A stretch of DNA of 64,000 nt from the NCBI GenBank assembly GCA_029532415.1, contig JAQOTA010000060.1, forward strand, positions 806,001 through 870,000, read 5' to 3'. The first letter of the stretch is position 1, and the number at the start of each line of letters is the position of its first letter. The notes beneath the pieces were generated by a model that saw nothing but the letters and a program-made list of their open reading frames with translations, was not told where the DNA came from and did no database searches. Shown here piece after piece: positions 24,869 to 34,815 of this stretch. The stretch is from Marasmius tenuissimus (lineage: Eukaryota; Basidiomycota; Agaricomycetes; Agaricales; Marasmiaceae). The translations under genes were made by a program, and so were the position numbers.

Positions 24869-27800
24869 TCAACGCCTTGAGTTGACCATTTCTTCACGTC
24901 TCTTCCAGTTTGCTCGTACTGATCGTAACTCTCTTGCTCGTGTGGCGTCCTTCTTCCTAATCGTGCCATGCTTTCCTTTGCTAATGGCTGCGGGTCCCAC
25001 GGTGATAGAACGATTGCCAGCATCTCCTCGAATACGTATAATTTTTTTCCGGGTTCTGTCAATGGTACGCTGTGAGGGAAGGAGGGTAGCATGCAGCTTT
25101 GTTGAATTGAATGACCTATACTACCAGTGAGAAATGCAAAGTACCGACCTTGGTGATAGAACTCACCACAAAGTGTTTTCCCTAGTTGGAAACGCGTACC
25201 CATAGTCAGCCTGGCAGAAACCATATTCGCCATCGGCTTCTTCCACACCATATTTTTCGAGCTGACAGCACAGGCTTGGAACAGCATCTTCATCACTATG
25301 GAGTGGTGCGGTGTAATTTGTACAGTCAAAGAGATTGATGCCCCCAAGTCCTTTCATTCCGCACGGTTCCCCTGCAGCCTTCAGATTGTCAACCAGCTCG
25401 GGATGGCAGAGTTCCGCCATAGCCAGGAGAACCATTGAGTCCTGTTAACTGATCAGCCAAAGCAAACTTGCCAGAGAAACTGAGGTATCGCACATAAGCT
25501 GTGCGGAACATGGCCTTGACGCCGTCGAAATTATTGGACTCAATACCGGCATAATAGGTATAGGTGTCACCCCTACGACCTCCACTTGGGACACGCTTGC
25601 CCCAAGGAAACATGATTCCAGTAGTCCAATGTGCGAACTGGGAACCTCTCCGAACAGCCTTCGTTAAAGATGCTTTCCGAGAATTGTTGACCATCTGTCG
25701 AAATTCTTCATCCGGGAACGCATTGTAACAAACAAAGTCAATCTTGAAAGTTGGATGTCACTCGAACGTTCGTGCAAGTAAAACAGAACAACATGCCTTC
25801 TTCTCGGGTTCTGCCTCGTCCATGAAGAAGAACGTGACACGTTTGCAACATTCAAGGGCCTTCTCATCGGGCGTTATCCACCGCATATCAAGTTCGTCAA
25901 ACGACTTGATGTCTTTCACATTCTTGCTCGATGCCTAGAGGAATGATATACCTAAAGAACTGAGGCCCTGAGAGTCAAGATTAAGACACTCACCGCTGCT
26001 TTAGCTTCACCTCGCGATTCGCCTTTCGCTTTTGCAGGCTTCACTTTGACTGGGTTCATCCGGTCGTCTGGGGACACCATGGAGACCCCATGCCCTCTCA
26101 AGCTTTCAGTGCGCCGGGAGTCAATGTTGGTATTGACATAGAAGTAACGGAAGCATTTCTTGGTAAGATCGACTTCACCAAGGCATTTCTTGCAGCTCCC
26201 GGCCACAATTCGTTGTCTACCGAAGGCTTGTTTGAGCTTATCTACAAAATACGTCAAACGTACGTACTTTCCAGTGTCCTTACCATTGTTGTCCTTGACC
26301 GGAGCCAGATAGGTTTCAATCGGCTCACGGAGGAAAGTGTCGTGCCCAGTTACCCATCTCCCTGCATGGTGAGTGGTGGTTTTTCCTGAGCGAATCTTCC
26401 TATACAGAGCTTCCTTGGCCTTCCGCAGCTTGATACTCTCGTCGATTATGAGTTGCAGGAGGTCGGGAAGCATAGTGAATTGGTTAGTGGTTTTGAGCTC
26501 CTTTATGTGTGTCCAGAACCCTTGCCACAGTTCAGAGGGCTGAGCCAGCTGAGCCTGAATAAATAGTCAATATTGTTCTTCAAAGTGCGATAAGACAGTA
26601 GGACTGGCCTGGTAGCCCAGAGCAGCAAGATGCACGCCAATCCACCGGTACCATTCGTCACAAAAAATCTCGCTAGTATAAAGAAACAGGACACCCAGAG
26701 GATCTGAGCCATTGGGAATCAAGGATGGATGATCTCTGAGAGCTTGTATAAGGTCGATAGCTGTTCGCATGGATAGGAAGGGAGAGGCAGCTGAGCCGAA
26801 CTTTGATGGACTCTAAGAGTGTGATCGATGTTTGCAGGGCAAAGGGTGAAGTAGCGAACTGACTGGTACTGATCTCAGCGATTCTTTTTCTGCCTTTCTC
26901 AGTTCTTCGCCATCAAGGGGTTCCTCTTCCCCAAACACCCATAGATCAAAAAGCTCGCCTAGGACATCTGTGAATCCGTATAAACGTTGAAGTTTATGAT
27001 TTTGGGGATGGGAATATCGCGCAAGAAAGGTAGGATTGGAAACCCTTGCCATGATTTCGGCGCATTCTGTTTTCTAATAGAACCAAAGTAAATTATAGGT
27101 CGAGCTGTGAGCTGATTTACTTACAAGGAATGTTTCGACAAATGTCTGGACGTTATATGTGACATCTTTGATGGCCTTCATCTCGCGGATCACTGTGACC
27201 AGGTTGTCCTCGTTCTCCTTCCATTCCCGAGCAAATATATTGTCATCCTCTTGGATTTCTCCATCTTCAAGTATTCGACGGCTTTTGAGTTTGTCGGCGG
27301 TGGCTTTGTCGGGAGAAGGTGGGTTAGTGGTCTGCTTCTCAACAATAGGGTTGGCGTCGGCGTCGAAACAGCTATTGAAGTCATCATTGCCAACTTCATT
27401 GTCTTGATCCTCACTATCCCTATCCTTGTTTTCCCTATCTTTATTACCCCCCTCCTTGCCTCCGACCTTGTTGTTATTGCTGCCGTTGCTGTCAGTTTCA
27501 ACAATCTCGCCTTCCTCAGGCTCGGGCTCGGGATCGGGATCGGGTTCGGGTTCAGACTTGCGCTTGCGTTTACGTGTGTCACCAGTAGCTACTGTACTGA
27601 TGTAGTCGGTTGACGGGAGGCCATAGATTGGTTTCATGAGAGTCCGAGTCAACATAACCTTCCATCGTTTAAAGTTTTTCGTGTAGGACAGATCCGGAAC
27701 TGGGGAGGGGTCAACGTGCATCTGATCAGCGAGTTGTTCTGCCAATTCACTGGATAGAGAGTCGAGCGAAGATAAGGAAGAGCTCGACTTGGCTGAAAGG

Positions 27801-28340
27801 GAGGAAGGGTTGTAAGAAGAGCCACAATCTTCTTCGTCAGAATCATCATTGGGGTCAATCAGTGATTCAATGTTCCGAGCGTACTCAGACCATAGACTCC
27901 GCTGTTTTCTGGCATACTGGCGGTAGATGCTTGGAGTGAAAAAGAGATGACAGAAAACAGATCCACCCACTCACCCCTCGTATGATGGAGATCTGTAGAT
28001 TATTCAGTAGATCTTCAGTTTGTTCCTCGTCTTTTGATGAGATGATATCAAAGATTCTGATGACGAGGTCAAGGTCGGGAAACTCCTCGAGATCGTCGAG
28101 GGAGACATGGCAGCTCTGCGATATCCATGTACGAACACCCTCCATAGAGGCCAGGGAATTGCAGAACAGTTCAATCCACGGATCCAAATCTTCACTAGAT
28201 GAATGCCTAGTCTGTACACTCGATTGGCTTAGTTCTTCCAAGGCCGACGATAGATCCTTGACATTCCGCTGGAATTCCTCGATGGGAATGGAATCCCAGC
28301 TAACCATGCACGGAAAAGGTAAACTGATATAGGGTGGCAT
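24869..28340 (-). CDS. Lineage-specific protein with candidate 2-oxoglutarate/Fe(II) oxygenase-like C-terminus
   Basis: Unnamed protein of roughly 900-1000 aa in ten or more exons. ATG at 28340 starts a helical domain (EEFQRNVKDLSSALEEL; LDDLEEFPDLDLVIRIFDII). The splice after SIIRG joins YARKQRSLWSEYARNIE. Next are Ser-rich and strongly charged low-complexity parts (Glu/Pro/Asp repeats at about 27500-27560; Lys/Asp/Asn repeats at about 27380-27470), a Cys-containing segment (CKKCLGEVDLTKKC) and a C-terminal domain. The C-terminal domain reads NYTAPLHSDEDA...SLCCQLEK, then ENTLWSFNSTKLHATLLPSQ after an in-frame splice near 25167, giving an HxD...H arrangement with a following Arg. That pattern fits the double-stranded beta-helix oxygenases, perhaps the TET/JBP-like proteins that expanded in Agaricomycetes, but I cannot confirm it. 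The product ends with a basic tail and TGA at 24869. Confidence 0.58.
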
Positions 28341-28541
28341 CTACTGACGCCAGCAGCTCAATATATGCTGGAGACTAATAGCACGAGCCAACATACCTAG
28401 CAACGTCAAGATCGCAGTGATCAGGACGTCTCACAGAACAGCTTGATGTGGGGGATGAAGCCGAAAGTTACTGAACAGTGAACGTGCTTAAGAGAGATAG
28501 GTCCACATGGTTCACTAAGCACTTTGTATTGGTCACCCTAA

Positions 28542-29570
28542 TTAGTACATATCATGAGACTTAAGATGATAGCGACACGGATATGACTTTGCCCAGTAGA
28601 TAAGTATACCAAGTAACACCAGCGACCACGCCGACGTATCCACGAGAACATTCTTGTCTTTCGGGATGATTGTCGTGATGATTGTCGAAAGGTACGCCTG
28701 GGGGTATACGGATGAGGGCACCGAGAGGAATTGTGGCGAGGGGAATCCCCGACTCAAGGCCACCGGTCTCTCGAACCTGGAAGGCTGCACCTCTGACGAG
28801 AAGGGTCAACAAATGTATCTAAATGAAGGCCACAGCAACATACCGAGAAGGGTGGTAGCAATGAAGTACCAGTTCTTCGAAATCCGGTCGAAGATGTTGA
28901 GCCAGCTCACAAGTCGATGCGAGTTCTGAAGATCTGTGAGAAGATGAAGGCATCGTACGAGGAGCAGTGGTGAGGAGACCCACCAACCAGATCACCACCA
29001 TCCAAATTGATAAATCCATGGCCAATCTTACTGCTGTCAGCCTGGATGAACCGTCCAGCGGACCAGAGTTATAGATACATCGGATATGTTGGAAACACGA
29101 TGTCAGATGTTCGTTGTAAAGTTTTCGGTGTTTTGGTGCTGCTTCTGTCGGGTGCAATGTCCATCTATGCGAGTTCACGGTGACTGGTGTTGGCGTCGAG
29201 AGCAGAGATATGAGGAAGCCAGGGGGAAGGAAAGGGGAGAGACATCTCAACAGAATAGACGCTGACCAACTCGGATGACGACCCACGCAAAAGCTTCAGA
29301 ACGTCAAGCGACACGGATCTTCCAAAGAAGAGCTACCGTAATGAGCCGTCGGAACCAACCGGCTACCACAGGTATCAGGAGGATACTCAGTCGTGGGGGC
29401 CAGTGTTGTACCAGGTGGAGTACGAGGTACAAGTAGTCTTCGGTGAAGGCAATGGTGACGACGACGGTGAGGTGAGGTGGAGGCGTCTGAACAAAGCCAG
29501 AAGAAACAGGACACGAGGGATAGGGCCAAGATGAGGTAGAGGGGCCGAAGTAGGAGACAAGCCATTGCAC
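28542..29570 (-). CDS. Possible multi-pass membrane protein, exons unresolved
   Basis: Several frames on the minus strand carry hydrophobic, coding-looking pieces that could be exons of one gene. One is VQTPPPHLTVVVTIAF...LSILLIPVVAGWFRRLITVAL (about 29300-29510). Another is LVSWLNIFDRISKNWYFIATTLL (about 28850-28930), starting after a plausible acceptor. The last is WSLVLLGILIYWAKSYPC near a stop at 28542. They are in different frames and would need splicing; I could not build one continuous model. Some antisense frames are also open. It may be a real but diverged gene or a degraded one. No family recognised. Confidence 0.3.
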
Positions 29571-30241
29571 TGGCTCGAATTCGAGGGTGAGACTAAGAAT
29601 GTGGCCTTGCGAGACCGTGGTCGGTTATGGGATGTGGGTGAGGGGGAAGAAACGATTTCATCGAATTGAGCAGCCCTAGGTGTCGAAATCGCTTCTGGCT
29701 CTCGAGGCGATTCAATACCCAGTGCGTTAGGGCTACGTCGGCCTTGGTCTTGTAGGTGCAGATTCGTTGGTCGAGTCTTCTTGGTCGTTAATGGTTACGT
29801 TATGATTGTGTTGCGAAGGACTTGTCGGTGTACGGGGAATAGGAGGGGAGCCAGGAAGGTCGAATTGTGTCCAACCGCCGGGAGATCGTGCAGGTTGTGT
29901 AAGGTATCCGGTGTGATCGAAATAACCAGCCTGGTGGCACACCCGCACCGTAGTACCGATCACAGAGGCCCCAATTGATCTCGGGGTGGTCAACGTTGGG
30001 GTCAGGTAGGGTTTGTTTCTGCAACAAAAAGAATGAGCCTTTGGATTCCCAATGGTGAAGAGGCCTCACACACCTCTCGTTCCTTCCCATAGGTCATGAT
30101 ATCCTCGAGATACTCATCGACCTTGGGAGTTGACTCATTTCGTTTGTATCCGGGGCTGTGTTTCCGACAGATGAAAGCACATCTTCGATGCCGGCGATCC
30201 TGCCATTGAGATCCCTCGAGATAACAAAAGCTGACTGCTAT

Positions 30242-30290
30242 CTCGACTGCCATCTCGCCTCCCATCTTGCCTCCCATCTCGCCTCCAACC
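30242..30290. repeat. 12-nt tandem repeat, about four copies
   Basis: On the plus strand the unit resembles CATCTCGCCTCC and is repeated about four times with single-base changes. On the minus strand it would encode repeats of Glu-Ala-Arg-Trp in one frame. It is one of four short arrays in 30.2-31.9 kb. Confidence 0.7.
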
Positions 30291-30475
30291 TCATAACCTC
30301 AAGCGTAGAACAATGGGCAGTGAAGGGAAGCGTGATGCTTCCCGAATCCTGAAAATATGCCGCTTTGGATTCGTCCCTCTGCCTTCGGTAGAACTCCATC
30401 GAGTGCTCGTCCTCCTCAGTTCAGGAGTACCTTCGGCCTCCCTCATGGTATGTTCCTCAAAGCGAAGAAGTGCAG

Positions 30476-30530
30476 CGGGGATGGCATCGTCGGAGGGGTA
30501 TCGTCGGGAGGTGGCATCGTCAGAAGGGCA
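30476..30530. repeat. 16-17 nt imperfect tandem repeat at the peroxygenase frameshift
   Basis: Three consecutive variants of a GGYGGCATCGTCRGA-like unit occur on the plus strand with slightly different lengths. The length difference coincides with the change of frame in the peroxygenase-like remnant on the opposite strand, so the duplication is a likely cause of the break. Confidence 0.6.
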
Positions 30531-30765
30531 TAACAGCCAGGTAGAGTGCGGACTCCCTGGTCCTGATTTGGATTTCTCTGACGGTGTTGACGAGTTTGGG
30601 GTTTTCGGCTTGGGATTGCTCGAGCCGGATCTTCTGGACGATACCGGTGGAAGTAGTGTTGTAGTAGTCGACACCGGGGTTGGAATTGGCGAGGATGGAG
30701 AAGACTTCCTCGTTGAAGGGAAGATGGTCGCCGGGCTCCTTGTCGACACGGGAGACGGAAGCATC

Positions 30766-30813
30766 GTGCTCGATGTTGCCGTGCTCGATGTTGCCGTGCT
30801 CGATGTTGCCGTG
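30766..30813. repeat. 15-nt perfect tandem triplication inside peroxygenase coding sequence
   Basis: Three exact copies of GTGCTCGATGTTGCC (plus strand) occur at 30766-30780, 30781-30795 and 30796-30810. On the minus strand they encode His-Gly-Asn-Ile-Glu three times in frame, with the last Glu belonging to the catalytic EHD motif. Perfect identity implies a recent slippage event. Confidence 0.88.
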
Positions 30814-31399
30814 CCTACGAAAGACGTGGTCAGCGTGTCTAGGGACCAGAGAAAGAAACTTGTTGAGATACGTACAGGCCAACGTCGGCCAAAGCAAACT
30901 GGTCGTCGAGGAGTGAAGCCATAATCGCTGCTTTGGCAGCGGTAATCAAAAGGTCACGGTGGACGTTGAAGCCCTCTGAGAGAAGCCATCAGGAATGGCG
31001 AAGACGAGCGATTTGGGAGAAAATATGCTTACCTACCTCCAGCGGCGCCGACCGTAGTGCCTTCAGGAGGGAGATTGCTGTAGTATCTGAGTGAGGAAAG
31101 TCGGTCTTGGGCTCGCCAAATACGCTGGAATCTTGAACGGCTGAGTGAAAGCCACCAGTTTGTTGGCAGCGTCGAATATCATGCTACTTGAAGGAAAAGT
31201 GAGAAAAAAGAACGACGAGGAAAAAAAGAGACGTACCTTGGCGATTCCACCATTGGTATCATCCAAAAACGGCGGCTTTCGTGAGTGTGAGGGAGGGGTT
31301 GGATGTTCAAGCCATGTCGATAGGATCCAACTCCCCGCCTGGCCACAGCCGGCGGGTTCCCCAACCAGTACACCAAATACTGCCATTATCCATCATCTA

Positions 31400-32870
31400 C
31401 CCCGCTGAGCTGTGGCGGCGAACATCATCGTTCGTATCTGGTTGTGTCGTCAGAACGAGACCGACACAGCCAGAGTTGTGGAGTCTCTCACTTTCCTGGG
31501 GATTATTCCGCCGGTAGAGCGTACACCGTCATTGTTGCGAGCCCAGAGCTCCCAAGAAATGGAAGCTGCCAAAGGCAGGACTCGAAGCGATATCGCGGTT
31601 GGTTCAGTCAGTAGAAGGGGGGTGGGTGAGTTGATAGATGAGCATGAATGGCGGCGAAGTGGTGTTGTTACGATTTCCGGCGTAAATTATGGTAGGAGGG
31701 GAGGGTGAGGTGTCCGATATGTTGGTTTCTCGAATGGCCGACACCGGGGTCACTTTATTCGTCGGCGACGAGAAATTTGACGGTTTCGAGACGTTTTCGA
31801 GGCGTTTACGAGGCGTTTTCGAGACACGAGGCGTTTTCGAGACACGAGGCGTTTTCGAGACGTTTTCGAGGCGTTTTTGAGACGGTTGGAAGAGACGTAT
31901 GGGTCGGGGATGGAATTTCCAATGAGAGAGCACCGGATTTATTCAAAAAAGAGATTAGCGGTCTTTCGAGTCAATTTAGAGGGAACGTACCTTGCTCCGT
32001 GTAGCAGTTTTGCGGCCAACCCGCAAACACTTGTCATCCAAGACCTGGCAGACGTTGAAAAGGATTTTTGCGGCGGTATTATCGAGTTCGATAGCTGGAG
32101 AAAGCTGGCGGCGTGGATGTCGTCGGTGGATTCGATTCGGAATGGATCCAAACGGATTTGACGGGACACCGAGGGCGTGAGCAATAACGAATCTGTCCCC
32201 GACTTGTCATCTCGGATCTTGGACGTGCTTGTTTACGGGGGTCTTGTCGAGTTGGCTGGTTTGAAAACCATTCGGCATAAGCCTGTAAAAGAATGTCAGA
32301 CCGACGTTAGAGAACGATTAACGAGAAACGTACCTAACGGACGTGGTGGGGGAAACCGATAAACGTGTTCAACCCAACAGGGCAAAGGGCAAAGAAGCGG
32401 CACAGCTTTTCCCGGCAATTCCGGCAATTCCGGAACTAGAATTATAGTCCGCGGGTTCCGGCCAGCAAGCTCAGACAGCAGCTGGACTGGAATATTGAAC
32501 ACGAGAAGGCGTCCTTGACGGTATGCAATGTTGGTAGCTGGTGATACGGCTTTGGGACCAAATGAGGCGCAAAACACGATGCACAAAGTTTAAGGACCGG
32601 ACTGGTGACGGTTGGTTGAGTTCTGAGCGGGCAGTCAAGTAGCAAGGTAGAGGGACTTACTTTTAACAAATATATTGTATTATTTGGGATCTGATTGAAA
32701 GGAAACTAGAGAGCCGGGGCCTAAAAGCCGGATGAGAGGTGAGAGAAAGGCCTGGACACTCGGACCAGGTAAGGAAAAAGGAAAGGTTTGAAGAAGTAAA
32801 GTACATATACCTGTCAAAAATGTTCCCACGCTCAGGTAATTTCACGCGACGCGTCAAGGGGGCGTGAAAA
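31400..32870 (-). other. Coding-like minus-strand fragments, no gene model
   Basis: Pieces look coding on the minus strand but I could not join them. About 32370-32586 carries NIAYRQGRLLVFNIPVQLL. About 31990-32190 can be spliced to give FVIAHALGVPSNPFGS and ELDNTAAKILFNVCQVLDD. About 31500-31640 has LIYQLTHPLLLTEPTAISL. They are separated by the minisatellite at 31789-31877. Candidates are one diverged gene upstream of the peroxygenase remnant or debris of several. No protein family was recognised. Confidence 0.3.
31789..31877. repeat. Minisatellite with GGCGTTTTCGAGACACGA-type unit
   Basis: The plus strand shows alternating GACGTTTTCGAGGCGTTT and GAGACACGAGGCGTTTTC blocks, about five related copies. 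It is open in frames on both strands (Arg-Gly-Val-Phe-Glu-Thr on plus), but it sits between coding-like fragments and is probably non-coding or intronic. Confidence 0.75.
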
Positions 32871-33019
32871 TCACACTCACTTCACCACGCCTTGAACACG
32901 TCTTCACCATGACTTGGCCACAACTCCACCATGACCTCACGATAACTCAGACCTGGACCACCACCACACTTGCGTTGAACTCTTCTGAATTGCAAAATTG
33001 AGAACGTAGAAGGTCAGAA

Positions 33020-34259
33020 ATGGTGAGTTCCGGACCTGGCTGTATAACAATGTCCAATACTAACCAAATTATGACTCAGGCTGACCCTCCTAAAGACAAG
33101 GTCAACCTGTGGGGAGTGGGGGAATGGGTTTTGCACGCTCGTTGGGTCAATATAATCCAACGCGTTATTTATCAAAACTCAAGATCTATGCCTGTCAACA
33201 AAAAACTACAAAAATCAATCAAGAAGCTGCCCGGCACGGTGAACGTTACCTTGCCAACCCACCTAGCTCAACTGCTGGTTAAAAAACTGTCGTCACTCCT
33301 TCTTCTGGCAGATAAATCTAAGGCCCATGCTAGCAAGTTTGAGTTGGTTCCGCGAGACCTTTTGATAACGGTGAGTCTTTGTCCGATTCCGAGCACTTTT
33401 TAAAAGGGATATTTTCATCTCACATGTCGTTCACTCAGATTATCCGGCTTACCGACATCAAGACTTTCTTCAGTCTCTCCGTTGTCAGCACACGTTTCTT
33501 GAATTTCCTGTTGTCTCCGTTCCAGGATTATGCGATATGGGGTGACCTCAGAGCAAAACTTGGGTTGATGCCACCACCCACTGGCATGTCTGAAAGGGAC
33601 TGGCTGTCATTGATAGTCATGTTTACATGGGGAAGTTGTGATGTGAGTCGGGAGTTTTGATCTTTATGGCGATCTAAAGGTTAAATTGCTCTCTAGCTGT
33701 GCCAAGGGCAAAACGACTCCCGCTTTGTGTACGACAAAAGGATGTCACTGTGCAGCGACTGTGTAGTTGGCTATGGAGATGAAGATTCAGATGGAGAGCT
33801 GTGAGATCCCTTCCTCTTTATCTGATGGCTTTTTTAATGAGACGTTGGCAGTGAGTTAGGCGGAAGTGAATTGACATTCGCTTGGGAGGAGTTCCGGGAT
33901 CATTACCCGGAATCATCTTTTCCTCAGTTCACAAGTGAATCGGTCTTGAGGGCAGTTCCGCAGTGGCTAGGTGAGCCTTCCAAAACTCTTTAACCACAGC
34001 CTGAGTCACTCACAGCCTGATAGTTTACAGTGAAGTCGACAACCCTTCAGGACAGCCATACATTCGAGGTCATTACTATTTCTTTGACGATCTCAAGGCA
34101 CTTGCCAAAAGTATGAGAGGCATGGAGGCTGAACGGAGAGAGACTTTTCTGAATGAAAGACATTCGGAATTAGAAGAGATGCACAGAAGGGAGAGGGAAT
34201 GTCGTCAACAGATTCAGGCGTGTGGCATGCGCTGTGAAGTTTGGTGGGACTGGTTTTAG
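33020..34259 (+). CDS. F-box-like protein with single-codon first coding exon
   Basis: Member of the large agaricomycete F-box-like group; such proteins usually recruit substrates to SCF ubiquitin ligases, but this one's partner is unknown. The ATG at 33020 is followed at once by a canonical donor (GTGAGT), a perfect TACTAAC branch point near 33058 and an acceptor ending at 33079. The start is therefore best read as M joined to ADPPKDKVNLWG. The 57-nt intron is also open in frame, so retention would give a longer start. The F-box-like segment is VPRDLLIT spliced to IIRLTDIKTFFSLSVVSTRFLNF, then AIWGDLRAKLGLMPPP. A pair of Cys motifs follows (CDLCQGQ; LCSDC). The final exon is a charged coiled coil ending CEVWWDWF. 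Six exons. Confidence 0.62.
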
Positions 34260-34815
34260 ATGCATCGCACTTTTGTCTCTATCTTGATTTTTGATACCTG
34301 GCGTATCACGCGTATCACACGTATCACACTTTTGTCTCTATTTTGGTTTTCGATACCTGGTGTATCACACGTATCACACTTTTGTCTCTATCTTGATCCT
34401 AATTTCAGTATTTCTGAACTTACTTTGCTCTTTTGAGACTTTGATGACTTAGAAGAGAGATTACAGATGCGATCGAGGAAGGACGTATTGAAGATTGCAT
34501 GGAGATGGATGGATAGGCCTCGGGATTAGTTACGGTAGATGATTAAGTCAAGAAAGGGTGAATATCACTGGATTTATATCGTAAAGTAGTGCTGGGAATT
34601 GGAGTCGGCTGATAGCATGAATGTAGTTGTTTGATCGAGAATGAAAGTCGTAGACAGTGAGCGGATGATCATAAATGAATGGACGTAATCAGATGTGAAT
34701 GAACGCGGGGGCATTGAAGGCACAAGAAGGTTAGCTAGTATACCATGGTGTTTAGATAGCTACTGTCGCCTATACGTTCTCCGATGGCGACTCTCCCACT
34801 GGATATAGGAAATCC
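34260..34815. other. Intergenic stretch with tandem repeat, no gene
   Basis: This 556-nt stretch lies between the F-box-like stop and the stop of the convergent 487-aa gene. Apart from the tandem repeat at its left end it holds no recognised element; short frames are unconserved. Confidence 0.5.
34268..34396. repeat. 50-59 nt tandem repeat, 2.5 copies
   Basis: The unit starts CACTTTTGTCTCTATCTTG and continues through GATACCTGG, then two or three GTATCACAC steps, so a 9-nt sub-repeat is nested in it. It begins 9 nt after the F-box-like stop codon and would lie in that gene's 3' untranslated region. Confidence 0.75.

Larger units (their letters stand above)
30430..31080 (-). pseudogene. Heme-thiolate peroxygenase/chloroperoxidase-like gene, probably broken
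   Basis: The minus strand holds clear peroxidase family 2 (unspecific peroxygenase) sequence. GFNVHRDLLITAAKAAI lies in one exon, then an intron (about 30815-30875) leads to IEHDASVSRVD...FNEEVFSILANSNPGVDYY and ending RTRESALYLAVM. The EHD is the acid-base motif of short peroxygenases. Two problems suggest loss of function. Directly after LAVM the frame shifts and hits a stop, while the family-like continuation (LLRFEEHTMREAEG) is in another frame past a tandem duplication. Upstream, the exon where the heme-ligand Pro-Cys-Pro is expected reads RLSSLRYYSNLPPEG without that motif. The residues before EHD are triplicated (HGNIE x3). An unmodelled intron could still rescue it. Confidence 0.57.

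Noticed and set aside
27251..27613. Plus-strand frame rich in Ile, Val and Leu resembling a membrane protein
   Set aside because: It is the complement of the charged low-complexity region of the minus-strand gene; acidic Asp/Glu codons read backwards give hydrophobic residues.
30766..30813. Regularly spaced repeats considered as a CRISPR-like array
   Set aside because: Units are directly adjacent without spacers, lie inside coding sequence, and the genome is eukaryotic.
30313..30924. 203-codon plus-strand frame with Leu-Asp-Val-Ala-Val repeats
   Set aside because: It is the antisense of the peroxygenase-like exons; the repeat comes from the 15-nt array and there is no family resemblance.
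31300..31390. Possible nucleotide-binding loop in a minus-strand frame (GEPAGCGQAG)
   Set aside because: It lacks the Gly-Lys-Ser/Thr end of a Walker A motif and no other NTPase motif follows.
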